Part shown: positions 1 to 14,100 of the stretch, one piece after another
Numbering within the stretch: position 1 is the first letter of the stretch
How the letters are laid out: every line of letters starts with the position of its first letter
Made by a program: the position numbers and the translations under genes
Source: Pempheris klunzingeri
Lineage: Eukaryota > Chordata > Actinopteri > Acropomatiformes > Pempheridae
NCBI RefSeq assembly: GCF_042242105.1
Contig: NC_092029.1
Coordinates: forward strand, 10,967,885 to 11,031,884
Reading direction: 5' to 3'
Length of the DNA stretch: 64,000 bases
Notes under the pieces: model-generated
Database searches by the model: none
Told to the model about the DNA's origin: nothing
The model's input: the letters and a program-made list of their open reading frames with translations, nothing else

Positions 1-3000
1 TTCCCTCTGACATCACCATTAACATTTTGAGTGAACTGTCTCAACAATTGGATGGATTGCGAAGAAATTTGGGACGGACGTTAATCGTCCACAAAGCGCT
101 TTGCATTTAGTGCTAAAAAACAAACTAACAGCCTAAGACGCCAAACTAAGACAGTGAACATGGTTAATATGATACCTGCTTAACATCAGCATATTATTAT
201 CGTCATTCTGAACATGAAAAGATTTTAAGCATTCAACTTATATGATAATGTATATAAAGAGTCTTTTTTTCCAATGTCTTAACTGTACTAAAAAAGCACT
301 ATACAAATAACCTGCATATTTATAGTAGTCCTGACTTTGAGTTCATGATGTTCACTCCCTCCCTGCAGTCACACTCTTTCATCCTCTGCCCTCCACTCTG
401 TACTATCTGCATCTCATATTGTATTTACTGATGTTATGATTGTGAAGTTATTATCTAATAACCCAAAATTTAACTAGAAATTATTTATTAGGCTAAATGT
501 TTCAGAGGAATATTGAAATGATGTAGCTTATATCAAACTCGACGCTCTGAAATAATCAGCGTCTCATGTGACTGAATGGAAATAATAAATGATGTAAAAA
601 ATGTTTCTTGCTGGCAGACTATCCCAAATCTCTCTGACTTCAATTGAATCCATAATAAAAGTTAATGGTGGAAATAACAGATCAGGATAAGAAAAATCTT
701 TGTGATAAGCAAAGAAAGTGAAAAATTTGTTGTTCTGCCCTACAATCAGCTTAGATTTTTAACTAGATGGTGGATCAGAAAGCAAATAAAGCATAAAAGA
801 TATACTAGAGTTATCCGTCTTTACTCCAGTATGAGACTCCAGTGATGTTGTGATTCATCAGATCAGTCCGATCAGCTGCAGCACCCAACCAATAGCTGAT
901 ATCCAATAAGGGTCTGTGTCAGCCTCTAAAATACTTTTATGAAGGCTGCCCTTGTGTGTCATCGCTCATGGGGGTCCGAGGGCGTCTGGCGGACTTTCCC
1001 TTAGTTACTCAGTTACTCAATGTGATGCAACACACATACAAACACACACAGACACACACACGTGTAAACAAACACTCCTCTTCTCATTACCATTATGCAA
1101 ATGAAAAAAGAAAGAATTCCAATGCAATTAGCATGTAAAGTGGCGAGAGCTATAAGTTAAAAGACCAGAGGGGGGAGGATGGAGTTACGGTTTGATGTAC
1201 AGCCTGAGCGACTATGGAAATTCACTCAGTGTCAGTCATAAAAGCAGAAAGCTGCTGCAGCAGACGCTGGTTTCCATCATCTGTCGCCTGATGCACCCCT
1301 CCATTCTTGATGTCTCTGTTGTTCATCCTTTATTTGTTTTTTCACCTTTATCTGACCAGGAAGGAGACTTTCCCTCTCCACACATGACCGTGCATTGTTG
1401 CCATGGTTACCAGGTCATGTCAGGAAAAATGAAATCTGTGGCTGGGTATTGCATTTCTAAAAGAAGAGCATCGGTTGCTAACTGAAACATATGAAAGTCA
1501 TAATAAGTAAATCTTCAGCTTGACTGTTATAACGAAACACTGTCTTGTTTGCTGATAGTTGCCTTATTGTGTATTTGCGTCATACTGTTGACGGCTTCTT
1601 ATTTACAACAAAAAAATCTTTGTTTATAAGGACAGACCGAACAGAACTAAACTGAATTGCACTGAGCTACTGGTTCATCATGTGATGTTGCCTTTGCAGC
1701 CTTCAGCAAAGAGGGAACAGAATTGGAGGGCATTAGTTGCACAAGTAACGAGTTATTGTAATAATTTGAAAGTTTTTACATTCACTGTATGAAACAGGGT
1801 GATGTTGCTTACTTGTTAGTGAAACAAGTTTCTCTTTATGCCTCAACATTATACACATTATACATTTATCATTTCTTATCTTCCTCAAACTACGTACCGT
1901 CAAGCACCCGGAAGTATTTGGAAGTTAACTCAAAGGATTATTATTAGAAGCAGCCTCAGACTACATTCACAATCAATCTTATTTGTAAAAATCAATTATC
2001 TTTGCCGTCAAGATTTCTATTTCTGTATTCCTGTTCATGGTGTATGCCGAGATTGTTCAGGTCGATTTGGCCGGTAAGCCTAAAATATAAATACACTCAC
2101 TCTACCAGCTGCCTCTTCAGTCTTATATCCAATAAAAGTCCTTCATAAAGTTCTCTAAAGCCCAGTGAAACGTTGAAAATATAATCAACTGTGATAAAAA
2201 AGAGAAGACACAGCAGACCCACTTTCAGAGCTATAAAAGAGTCGAGCACAAACATGACGCTGAGGTGTCGGGTAATAAGGAGATTTGTAACATTGTTGTC
2301 TTTGGTTTCTAGTCTTTACCAACACCTGTGTTGGGCCATACACATGTGCAACATTGGACACACTACTGCTGCAAATGCAAGACATCAGGAAAAATGCAAA
2401 ACACAAGAGTAGTACCTTACAAAATAAGGCAGGTTTGTGATCGACACTGAGAATAAGCCTAAGAATCTATATCAGCACATCAATCTTCAGTTAGAACATC
2501 CGTATAAGTGAATCAGTTCATCTTCACAGATCCACCTGTGAAATTCTCACACCATGAATTTGATTACCGTTCAGTGCTTTGAGGTGAGGCTGTCTGGATG
2601 TTGGCTGTGTTCTTTGATGGGAAGTGACCTTGATGCTGCACATGCAACTATTGGTTAGATGGGGCACCTGAGTGCAGGGGGACAGATATTGAAGCCGTCT
2701 ACAATATACAGCGTCCACACAGTCATGCCAGATAATAGGATGTTCAATGTGCTGCTTCGAGCCTGCGGAGAACCCACTGCTGCCAATACAGACGCTCTGA
2801 TGTGGTGTGAAAAACAATGACGTGTAATTAAGCGCATTCAGCGTGTGATTGTGTGATTAAGCCTTTTTCATTCACAATGCATACAATGACTTGACACTTG
2901 ATTACATAAAACTCTTCAAGAGTGAGTCATTGTCATGGATCAAGAACATCACGAAAAGGGGACAGAACATGAAGTGTGGTGAGCGGATTTCACTCAAGTT

Positions 3001-3039
3001 ACCAAACAGAAACACAAAACGAGCCCAGTGAGGTCAGCG

Positions 3040-3067
3040 TGACGTCAGAGAGAGAGAGAGAGAGAGA
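3040..3067. repeat. CRE palindrome followed by (GA)n microsatellite
   Basis: The palindrome TGACGTCA (3040-3047) is the full CREB/ATF consensus and runs directly into about ten GA units. The repeat is seen directly. Any regulatory role is inference, since no promoter is recognised next to it. Confidence 0.6.
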
Positions 3068-5077
3068 TCTTCACAGGAGACTGTGAGGAACAGAGCACAC
3101 AGACTAGTACGGACAGAAATTAGACTGTGCTGGCAACAAATGCATGTTTCTCAATCTACAAATAAAAACAAGATTTAGAAAAGTGTGTGCCAATTTGTGA
3201 CTAATTGGCAACCACAAATGCATTTTCCAGTCCAAAAACAGATAAATAATAAAATAAATACATCTAAACTTGAATAATATCCAACAAAATCCAGCTTTAA
3301 AAAATCATCCTACACATACAAATGTCTAGAAATTCTTTTAATCAACCTACTTATTATGAATTACTTACAAATATCATACTAATTTCCAACTTTTGTCTTT
3401 ACAATTGCCATTCAATTATAGTCATTTATATTGAGACTTATCTCTCAATAGATTGGGCATTTAAGTAAAGGAGAAGAGCTAATTAAAGGCTACAAAGTGA
3501 TCTTTAACTCTTTATCTAAAGCTGTAAATATATAATATTTACAGGTAAATTCAGAAGGCATTCACAGGTGCAAGACTTGAGAAGAGGGGTTATGTCTGTC
3601 TCAGGGTTTACTACTGTGGTGTTCAAAGAAGAGTATTGAATTGATTGAAAACATTGATCGTCTCCTATCCCTCCGTGCTCTTCCTCTCGCCTCTCTTTCT
3701 CCACCCTCAGAGGACCTGTGTGTGTGTTGGTGTGACTAAGGCGGCCTCATCTTTTTTTCCACTGTCATTCAGGCAGCGGAAGAGTCAGTATGGATAATGA
3801 AATTGACGGAAAACCACAGTCCCTTTTTACGTCATCAGCAGGGAGAGAAGAAGAGACTCCACATTCATAAAACATTCATTCAGCACTTCATTCTGCTGGA
3901 GAATAGCCACATGCTGTGAATAAGGATGTCAGATACAGTACGCCTTACTGTGTGTGCAGGTTGGAACATGTTGGGGTCAGCAGGAGAGGCCTCAAATATT
4001 CACGCAGAGGAAAATATTGAGAGTTTAGCCGAATTAACGGACACAATGATGAGAGGTAACAACATTTTACAACAAACGGTCACTAATGTGTTGTGACTCA
4101 CCAGTTTGATCACTGCTGCTAAAACATTAAGGAGCCGGAGGCCCCACATAACCTTTACAATGATCAATATTACCATCTGTCTTATATTCATACAAAGTGT
4201 GTTACTGTTTTTGAGTCTTGCAGGCAGAATTTGTGTGCACACGGGTGCATTTGTGTGTGTGCTGTTGCTCCTTTCTAGTTGTTAGATCTCTGACTGCCCC
4301 CATGCTACATCTGGCCAGGGGGAATATGGACACAGGGTCATCAAGTGGAGGAAGAAAACAACTGTTCTATTGAATCAGTAGCCCTCACCTAGTTTTAAAT
4401 TATAGCTTAAAAATAGCAGGAGGTAAAAATAACCCATTTCTAAGAATCGGAGAACAAGTTGTGATTATTCAGTATTCCACTGGTGCTCCATTTCTAGCTA
4501 CGCAAACGTCGTGGCTATATGGAGGGCAACGGCCATCTGTCGGTCCGTCAGTCCACCACTTTGGTCCAGACTGAAATATCTTAATAACTACTACTGAACA
4601 GAAAGTTAAAAAAAAAGCAGTAGAAAGAGAAAAGAAGTACATTTCATTCATTCATTCGTGGTCTCCAAGGATGGACTAGCTTTGGAGAGTTTTCTTATAG
4701 CTCCACCATGAGGTTCACACAACAAGGGCTGCACAGAAACTATATGATGATCAACATCTGGAATATAGATGGAAAAAAAATCTGCTCTCGCATTCACTGA
4801 ATACAAGGATAAAATGAGATTTAGCGATTAGTTACTCTGAAGTTATACTAAATACTGTAGTTTTCTTGATGAAAACGTGGACTTCAATTCCATTCTGAAA
4901 GCAGACACTAATCATTTTGACATTTGAAATCTATTCACTTCACAGCAGTAAATTCTGATGATCTGTAATGGAGATATGTGGTTGATGGCAGTTTGGTGAT
5001 GTTTGACAGCAAGCTAGCTCAGACTGGCAGTCAAATAATGAGCACTCACCTCTTCCTGGTTGTCTATTCAGCAGGGG

Positions 5078-5092
5078 GCGGAGGCAAAAGGC
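5078..5092 (+). promoter_or_regulatory. CTCF-like motif
   Basis: TCAGCAGGGGGCGGA closely follows the CTCF core CCAGCAGGGGGCGCT, with mismatches at the first base and near the end. It sits in the intergenic block upstream of the fibrinogen-domain gene. Motif match only; occupancy is unknown. Confidence 0.35.
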
Positions 5093-8062
5093 TGAGGTGT
5101 GTCCAAGCACCTGTTTAAGAGCTCCAGGAGCAAACCATGACAACGACGAGGGGGATTAGAAGCAAAAAGGCTCATATATGTGATGATTTGAGAGCATGTG
5201 TTATTGGTTTATGGTAGGGATGTGTATTTATGCAAATATGTATAGTTCATTCTTTATATTCTATCTTATGTCGTGTTATGCATATATTTAATGTGGCATC
5301 CTGGTTGTAGTCCCCCCTAAGTGGTTTTGCCTGCCTCATTACCTGCAGTGGGTGGTTATATAAGGCAGCTAGATGCTTTTAGTGTGTGGATGGAAAACAA
5401 TGAAAGGACACAGTGGTCTGTTGCATTTTACCTCAGTCTCATCTCTCTCTGAGTGGAATTTAAAGGTACCGCTGGTCAATCCAACACGATCTCTATCTAT
5501 TATTTACTATTTTATCATTGTTTTTTCATTTTTGGTCTGGGTTATTTGTTCTCTCAAAGAGATTTCAAGAGTGCTCATCAAAATGATAACATAAGAATTT
5601 GGTTTTAATGCCAACAATAACACTCATGGACAACCTTGAGGACCTGGGTCCTATTGCAGGGATTTGATTTGATTTTCCTGTTATATTTTACAACGGGAAT
5701 ATTTTCCTGTTGAGTGGTTGAATCTCTCTGTTAAATAGATTCTGCCCATTCACCATCCATTCATGGAGGGATTGTGTCTGTTCTGAATTTCACCCATGTT
5801 TATCTGTACTTGGTGTACTCATTCAGGCTGTGGATCAGAAAGAAGCTGTATTCCATAATAAGGCATGATAATGACAGGGTGAGTGCACATGTATGCTTAT
5901 AGTTAAACTGACCGTTTTGATGTAAGCCAGTGTTGCTTGTCCAGCTAAGACACATTTTGTCAGTCGCTTATTTCCATGGCACCACTGGCGTGCATCTGAC
6001 TTACACAGCCAGAAACACACTCCCTGTTGGTCTGTCAGTTTAGGATGAGCTCTGCTGTATGTGTGAAATTGTGTTTCTGTCCTGTGAAGCTGGAGTTGAG
6101 CCACGCGTGTCCTCTGGAGACACAAAACAGCACAACTAGAGGGGATGAGGGGAAGGAGGGGTGCTGCAGGAAGGAGCTCTGCTGGATTTGTGATGTCTCT
6201 GCCAGCTTGGTCTAAAACTCGACAAACCTGCTTTAACTCCAAGATGTCTGGCTGATACCAAATTAGTTATATGTATGGTGTGTGTCAATATTTTCATGTT
6301 AACAGTGAATTAAATGACAATATATTGTATGCAATGTATGAGGGGCTACTCATAGTGGTATAGTTTTGGTTTTGATTCACTCTCACTGCATCATTTAGCT
6401 CTAAAATATCTAAAAAAAAACTGACTGTAAGCCATGTGCCCAGTGCCAAATGCTATATATTTCTCTCAGCAGTTGGTGGGGACCAAAATTAGAGCATAAA
6501 AGGTGAACATTGAACCAGACGGCTAGTGTCACAAATCAAAATGAATGTTGTTGCTGCTCTGGATCTACTGGATGTAGTAATAAATATGCTTTTATATTTA
6601 TGCTTCATAAGGTAGACCTATGTCACTTTTGTGTTTACATCTTATTTACACTCTCCCAAGCTGCAATAGAATAATTCAAGTTTAAATTTGCAGTGATCAA
6701 AAAAATTAATTAACAAGAATGGTTGACATAATTGTCACACATGTGACCAATGTGAAATGAAATTTTTTTTTTTTTCTACTCTTAGAAAATGTTTATTTAC
6801 AAGATGCTGGAAGTGTTTTGATCTTGATACTTTTTTTTTTAAATGTCTAGACTGATTATAGCTGGTAATGAGTTCAACATAGTGCATCCTGCAGAATACT
6901 CATCTTAAATCTTCTTAAATTAAGACATGAGCCAACCTAGTCTTCCACGTTGCAGTGTGGAGGAGTAAACGTTAAGTTGTCCCTCAGGCAAGGCAGTGAG
7001 ACGGAGGCAGTGGTGTGCTTGATGAATCTGCCAACGCGCCTGTGACATGGCAAATGAGAGCAGGTGATGTTTCTGAAATGAACTGGAATTAGTTCCTGCT
7101 GCAGAGGAAGGTGAAGCCCCAAGGTTTTTCTCATTGATAATTCAGAAAGGCATAGGAGGAGAACATGATTTTAAGGATATCATGGATGCATTATGATTAA
7201 ATGACCTCTATTACCTTTTAAAATGAAAATGACATTCCTACGTTCAATGGGCGAGGTGAAACCAAATGTTGCACTTTAAGGTCGGTTAGAAAAATGGCAG
7301 ATCATGGCTCTCTTGACTCGTTCTTTTGCTGTATGTGACCTCCTTCAATTTGTCAAGACGGCGTCTGAGGCTGTTTTCATCAAAGACAGTAACCGCCTGT
7401 GTTAACCTGAGCCACCTCTGCTGCCTGTTTACTGTACTTACTTTAGTCAAGACTTGTGTGTATCTGCAGTGCATTCAGGTAAGCCCGTTAACATGATGCA
7501 TGATACCAAGGGGAGTGCAGTGACGGCTAGAACGGATTAAGTCTAGTGTCTCCTCAAATTTATTACAACCTTGAAGTGTGTGTGTGCGTAAGAGAGTCTA
7601 TTAGAGAAATCTGATGGATATGGCTGCATCACAATGAGTAACTGCCCATTGTAATGCTTATGCTTCAGATAAATATCCATCCAGAGAATGGTTCAATAGA
7701 CAGGTGATGCATACTGATTGATACTGACTGATTGATACTCGCAAAACCATTTAACTGGGAAGTAATAGATTAAGTTTGCAGATCCCTTTTGATGGTGGCT
7801 CTTGGAAACAATGAATCATCTATAAATAATCATCGTTTTTTTCTTTATAATTAAGCAGATGTAAAACATTTTGATTGAAGGGAATTCTGCCACTGATCAG
7901 AGAATCTGTCTGGTCAAACGTATGGCCTGTACGCATGGGTGCCTGGTTATTGTTAAAGGTAGGGTTGCATGACCAGTTAAGCTGCTCTCGAAGTGTACAT
8001 AATGCATATATTTCATTGTTTGCCATGACAAATTGCAAAGCTATTTAACACATCTGGACATT

Positions 8063-8207
8063 CAGTGCCAGTCAAAAGTTTGGACACACCTTTTTGTGTC
8101 TCACGTTTTTCTTTATTTTTATTATTTTCTACATTGTAGATTGATATTGAAGACATGAAGACTATGAAGTATGAAGGAACGTATATGGACATATGTCGTA
8201 AACTCCC
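8063..8207 (+). mobile_element. truncated Tc1/mariner-type terminal region
   Basis: Begins CAGTGCCAGTCAAAAGTTTG, the typical outer end of teleost Tc1-like elements and closely related to the intact MITE at 38276. Similarity to the Tc1 end continues through the 'CTACATTGTAGATT' block to about 8207, then stops. No opposite inverted repeat follows, so this is a one-ended, diverged relic. Confidence 0.7.
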
Positions 8208-9336
8208 CCAAGTATTATAGTGGGGGTGTAGCTGCTCAGCCTGCTCCATTGCTCAGGTGCCTTGATTACAATATAGACCACAGATTACCACAAATACCAT
8301 AGAATACCATAGAATACCATAGGTTGCCATGTATGTTCAGCACCTTTGAATCACATAATTGACAAAAGCACCCCCTCTCTCCGTTGCTAATGAGGACCCT
8401 GTCTTGTTGTTTCTTTCAAGAAACTTGTCAGCCTCTCAACTCAGCTCTGAATATCGAATCTATTATTCACTGACACCAGCGTAAAGTGAACCAGCAGTTT
8501 TATTTCTGGAATGAAACTGCTGGGAAGAGTTCATTTTGTGTTTATAGAAAGAAAGAAGTTCATTCTGAAACCCCTCAGGTTTTAGGTGTCAAGTATCATC
8601 ATACAGATAAGTTATACAGAGTACATACAATGTATGCAAAATTAACTTATTGGTAATTTTACAGGTCTGTAATTTCATTTCTGTTGTGGATGCCACATAA
8701 ACCATGAATGTGAAGAGACAACTTAAGACTGTCTGCAAATAAAGGAATTCCTTTGAAGATATGCACTCATACAAATAGGCGACAAATGAAAGGAAAAACC
8801 AAACACTTGGGCTGCCACAAGCTGCAAGAACAGATATTGCTCTTTGGGAGAGATTCTCAGGAACAATACTGGCAGGATGAAACGCCCTTCTTCCCTATAA
8901 GATACTCCTTTATTAGAGGTTCCATGGAGAGTGTTGTCTAACACAGCAGTCTAAAATCTCCCTTAGGTGTTCAGTAGGGCTGAGATATAACTGCAGACGT
9001 CATAATTACGATTCACATAATACTAAATAAACCATTCAGTAGCCCTCACTGTGACCTATATGGAAGCATCCACATTTGCTGTTTTTTTTTCACCCATTTA
9101 TCTCATTTCTAATATCTATTTTCTGTGAGAGATAACAACAATTCCACAAAGAAAGAAATTCTTGCCAAAGAAAGCTTTAAATTCTGTTTTCACAAAATCA
9201 ATATTCTGTTCAGAGGTTTGTGTGAAATGTAGAGTTGCATCAAAGGAGTAACATGCTACTGTGTGAGTGAGACAGTTCATTGGGTTTGTGTGATTATTCT
9301 CATCTTTTTCTCTCTAGTACAAACACACATGCTACT
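8208..9336. other. intergenic DNA, nothing recognised
   Basis: No exon or conserved motif recognised. A short tandem of the unit GAATACCATA (three partial copies near 8300-8325) is the only local structure seen. Confidence 0.5.
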
Positions 9337-9426
9337 ACCACCACTACTAGTAATACTACTACTACCACTACTACTAATGCTACTACTACCACTACTACTA
9401 ATGCTACTACTACCACTACTACTATT
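9337..9426 (+). repeat. CTA/CCA trinucleotide repeat with 24-bp higher-order period
   Basis: Runs of CTA interrupted by CCA, AGT and ATG triplets; a 24-bp unit (ATG, three CTA, CCA, three CTA) recurs in tandem toward the 3' end. All three frames stay open through it, which produces spurious ORFs of Leu/Thr/Ser-rich peptides. Confidence 0.85.
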
Positions 9427-10440
9427 TCTCGTTTGTATTTTGTCTCTGGGGCACTTCACTGGGGATGCTTGTTATCACCACAGTCAAGACCGGCAGGTAT
9501 TTACTGTAAGTTGTTACATGGTGCCCCCATGTGGCCTCAAGCACACAGTTTCTCTCACTCTCAGCAGGCACCATCGGGTATAACAGTAAAACTTTTCTTA
9601 TGGGAGACATTTTGCATTCCTTAGAGTTTAGATGTGAATTATTCTGTGCATTACATTTTCAACGCATGGACAAGTCTAATGTGCAGAATCCTTTGAAAAT
9701 AGCAGGCGGGTGGCTGCATAAGTTTTCCCTGCAGGGCCTCTTTAAGAACAGTGAGAGAGAGAGGTTCCAGATATAGTCCAGTTACAATAGAGACTGGTTT
9801 AGGAGATGTTTTTGCATTTTATAACAATGTATTGAATAGCTGTTACATTATAGTTCCATAAAAAGAAATAAGTGGGCTTCCAGTAGCATTTAGTTTTTAC
9901 TGATAACAAGGAGACCGTGCATGCTGAGCCACATTTGAGGGCATAAAGATGTAAAGAGCAGCTTGACTGCAGTAAGAGGATCAGCACCCCTCACACTCCC
10001 ACTTACATCAGCCTTCATTGCCACTAGCTTTGAGCAGGATTATTGTGCCTGTAGGTGATGCTTATTTACTGTAGACGCTGATGTATGTTGGCGTTTTGCT
10101 GGTGCATATATGTGCACGTAACTTCCCCTGCAATTCTTTCTCTGTTAAAGTTTAAACGAAATATGAAAATTTGATTCTCCCTACAACTGGGTTCCTTCTA
10201 TTTCTATTATTCGTCTACTGCATCTTCAGTTTATTCCTCACAATAGTCAGTAAAATCCCAAAAACTTCAGAACCATGACATACAGTTCAGTGTGTACTGC
10301 CACAGCATTTGATGTAATGAGTAAAGACAGCCAAGTAAGCTGCGTGGTTTAATAGTAAAACCAAGAAAGAAATGGGTATTTCTATACAATTAAAAGTACA
10401 TTTTTCCTCTCTACCAATAATTTAATTATCACTTCCCTGT
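9427..10440. other. intergenic DNA, nothing recognised
   Basis: No exon recognised. The sequence is AT-rich until purine-rich DNA starts near 10500, where a probable 5' UTR exon of the downstream gene begins. Confidence 0.5.
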
Positions 10441-10449
10441 TTGTCTGCC

Positions 10450-10676
10450 TCCCTCCATCCCTCTGTCGCTGTGAATCCTCTTAGAGGTGGATTATGGGAC
10501 TAAGATGTCTGCACTGAGACGGAGAGAGAGGGAGAGACGGAGGATGAACATGAGGCACACAGAGTGCGAGAGAAAGCGATACAGGAGGGGAAGAGGAGAG
10601 GGAGAAGAAGAAAATGGAGAGAACCCCTCGGCCTGAAATGTGCCAGACATGGGGTAGAGGGTGGCCTGTGACTGGG
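10450..10676 (+). other. candidate 5' UTR exon of the fibrinogen-domain gene
   Basis: Purine-rich, GAGA-containing segment ending in ACTGGG followed by a consensus GTGAGT donor at 10677. A strong acceptor (long T-run, then CCCTGCAG) precedes 11098, which leads into the start codon at 11195. The pairing of this donor with that acceptor is inference; the 5' boundary is arbitrary. Confidence 0.35.
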
Positions 10677-11194
10677 GTGAGTACACCACCATTTCTACAA
10701 ATGCTACAAGAGGACAGTTTATATTCCCTCATCGTAACTAAAACAAATGTATTAGCTGTAAAGGACAATGCAACATTTTGCCATGTTGTCTGTGCTTGTA
10801 TGTGTGTTTGTAAGTGAGACTTTAGAAAGTAAGAGAACGTGAAGACCTAATTAAGCTTAATTAAAGTCAAAACCTCAGTTTGGCTTTAAGAGCAGGTGAC
10901 GCGAGGAGAGCAAACCGCAGTAATGTGATCGACTGAGGAGATCACGTTCCCCTTAATTAATCTCACTTCCCTACGTTTATGTCCTATTAGTTGTACTGAG
11001 ACTAATTTGTGAGATATAGGGAGGGAACATGGCTTTGTGAGCTAAAAGGTCTCTTATTGCATTAGACAATAAGCGTTTTTTTTTTTTATCCCTGCAGGGA
11101 GAGCCAGCAGAGCCTCACATGGTGAAGCACGCACTCCTGTGTCCCAGCCCTGCTTTCACTGACGAGGCAGGAACAGACTAACTGGGCGGCCGCA

Positions 11195-14100
11195 ATGTCT
11201 CTCCTGTCCTTAACCAACCCTCCTGGCTGGAGCGTGTGCTCTGCTCTCTGCTTCCTCATCGTCTTGCTTCCAGAGGCCAAAGCAGACAATCTGAACACTA
11301 CCACCACAGGCGGGGGATCCCAGTGTGGGGAGTACACTAACCAGGTGATCACTGAAAACATCCTCAACACAAACCAAAGTGATGCTCTGTTGTTACTGCT
11401 CTCTGTCCTGAGATGTGTCAGCAATAAGAGAAATGTTTCATTTCCAACTGCCTGCCCACTACTGGAAAACTAACTTCATGAATATAATGCAGTCCCAGAG
11501 ATACATGATTAAATATGCAATACAGCAGTGGTGGAAGAAGTACTGAACTGATCCCGTACTGAAGTAAAAGTACCAATACAGCAATCTAAAAAAAACATTA
11601 CTAGTAAAAGGCCTGCACTCAAAATCCTACTTGACTAAAAGTACAAAAGTAGCATCAGCAAAATGCTACTTTCCACCACTCCAAGACAGAAGCAGGCCTA
11701 TAACTAGGCAACTATTACACAGTACATACCATAGAAAATGCACATGATTGTAACATTTGGAGTAAATTTAGATAAAGTGTATAGCTAAAGTTAAGGCTTT
11801 CTTCAAATAATAATAATAACTTTATGTATGTAGCATCGTTCAAAAACTATAGCTACAAAGTGCTTTACAATACAAAAACACTACACAGATTATAAAATGT
11901 AAATAATATCCAAAAATTCTTAATGAAAAATGTTAAAAGTACAACAAATACCAGCAGTTAAGAAAAAGCCATTTGACAAAAGTGAGTCCTAAGAAGAGAT
12001 TTAACACAGGATACTGAGCAGTACAGGTCCGGTGCCACCTTTAGCGACAATCAGTAGGTCCCTGCTGGAGGATCTCAGGCATCGATCAGGCTCACGGGGA
12101 GTCAGCAGATCACAGATAAAGACAAGAGCCTGACCATTCAAGGCTTAAAACACAAGCAGTAAAATCTTAAAATCAGTTCTCAAGGCTCACAGGTAGCCAG
12201 TGAAGGGCAGCCAAGATAATGTGTAGTGCGGCCATTATTATATTAAAGCCTTTTTTAAGTCTGCAAAGGAAATGAATGACCTGATCTTGGTTAGCTGTCT
12301 CAGCTGGGCAAAGTGGGACTGCACCTCTTCAGTCAACTGAGCATCAAAAGACAAGTCTGAGCCAAAGATAACACCCAGGTTGCGGGCCTCATTCCTACCA
12401 TTAGCAGATAAGGCACCAAGACTAGAGGAGAGGGTGTTAACAATGCTTGTGCTGGGGCCATGGGGGGTAATTATAATCATTTCTGATTTGTCATTCAACG
12501 GCAACAGCCAATTTCTAATGTCAGTAAGGCAGTCACTGTTGTTTTTTCGGCGTATGCCAGCTGTAAAGGGAAGACATCAGCTGTTGGCTGTTTTATATTG
12601 GACATGACATTGAGAAGAAATCCCAGTGTGGTGCTATTAAACTTTGAATCTAACAGAATTTTTAGATTTACCATATAAAAAAACCACAGTCACAGCCATT
12701 TGAGGTTGTAGTTGTATACTGTCACTGATGGACATTTCCATAAATTCTCCTCCATCTAACAGGTGATGGAGGATGGGATGTGTCGCCTGGTGGCCACGCT
12801 GCCTCAGCTGGACGAACAGAAATGCCCGGATATGTTCCGCTGCACAGATGAGGTTTCCTACTGGCTGCACGAGAACGAGGAGAGGAAACAGCAGATTGTG
12901 GCGATGAAGGAGACCATCTCCGAGCTGCAGGAGGAGCTGAGGAACCACCGGCACCGCCTCAAAGTCCTCGAGCTGCAGGTGAGATTTCCATGTGGACTTA
13001 GCAGACCTGGGTCAAATATCAGCAACAATCCTGTCAACTGCTTTGAGTGCTCGTTTTACCTGGAGCTCACAGCACGTTGTGACAATGTGACCGCTTCGTA
13101 TTAAAGACAACACATGTAACAGAAGTCACTTTTTTGTTCATGTGGAAAGTTAACCTGTTCTTCTGTCCGTGTGGCATTATGTATAATTTATTAGAACCAG
13201 GCAAAATCTCTACGCCTATTTTGGTTTTATGAAAGAAAAGTTTAGACAAAACATATATTTTTGATCAAAGTTTTGTGTGTGGTTTGATTTTATATCTGGT
13301 TTCTGTGTTCATTTGAAAGAGAGGGGTTAACTTTCCTAAACTTGCTCTCTGTATACTCTGACTGGCTGTTAAAGATCGTGGTTTGCAGTTTGGCGGATTA
13401 AAAATACTCTCCTGTGCTGTCACAGTGCTGAGTTATGTACAGCTCTGCGCTCTAACCTGGTGCCTGGTCATCAAGCTGGCTTCCTCACAGCATGTCCTTG
13501 ACCTTCGTCACTAACAGGATTAGCCTCCTATACTCTTCCACGTGCTGCCTCCTGCGTCTCAGACAGTGAGCCTATACAAACTTCTCACAGCGGGACCGGT
13601 CAGCGGTCAAAGGTGGATGGTGGAAAGCGCTTGTGTGTTGAGAGTCTCGACCGTAAGAACAAGGCGGAGGAAAAGGGCAGGGGCAGGGGCAGGGGCAGGG
13701 CAGGGCCGGCTCCAGGGTTTGTGGTAATGGGAGTTAGGGTTAGAAGTTAGTGTTATCCTCCATATCCAGTCTATTTACAGACCACATACTGAAGTGTCGT
13801 TAAGTTTTAAATGAGCGGACTCGTCCCTTTTTGTGCCGAGAGCACTGGGAAGTGTTGCATGTTAGAGTTTTAATGTGGTGCACAGAGACACTAATGGCTG
13901 TTAAAATAAAGGTGACAAAGATCACTTACACCAGTGGATCCCATGTGGGTGCCACCCCAGCCAGGGGGCTCCTCGAGTACGCGCCTAGGGGGCCAGAAGA
14001 TTTGTTCATTTTCATTTTTATGTGCATAAGCACATGTCAAAATGACAAATATACAATACAATTTACACTTTCAAACATCTCAAAACAGAGGAAACAAGTT

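Larger units (their letters stand above)
1..8062. other. intergenic DNA, no gene recognised
   Basis: AT-rich non-coding sequence. All open frames here are short (at most 135 codons), lack recognisable domains and do not join through plausible splice sites into a known protein. It holds simple repeats, a (GA)n run near 3047, a CTCF-like motif at 5078 and a TATATAAGG box at 5357-5365 with no supporting gene. A distant 5' exon or a non-coding RNA cannot be excluded from sequence alone. Confidence 0.6.

Noticed and set aside
5357..5365. TATATAAGG box
   Set aside because: A good TATA match but no coding sequence or initiator context downstream; an old LTR end is possible but no terminal repeats were found.
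5835..6242. 135-codon open frame on the minus strand
   Set aside because: No domain or family resemblance, no splice-compatible neighbours, and composition like the surrounding intergenic DNA.
9263..9624. Overlapping ORFs of 106 and 114 codons
   Set aside because: They are products of the CTA/CCA trinucleotide repeat, which has no stops in several frames; the flanking parts resemble no protein.
13930..14005. Possible hAT-like repeat start (CCAGTGGATCCCA...GGGGGCCAGAAG)
   Set aside because: Resembles the start of a common fish repeat, but it is too degraded and short to define ends or a target duplication.
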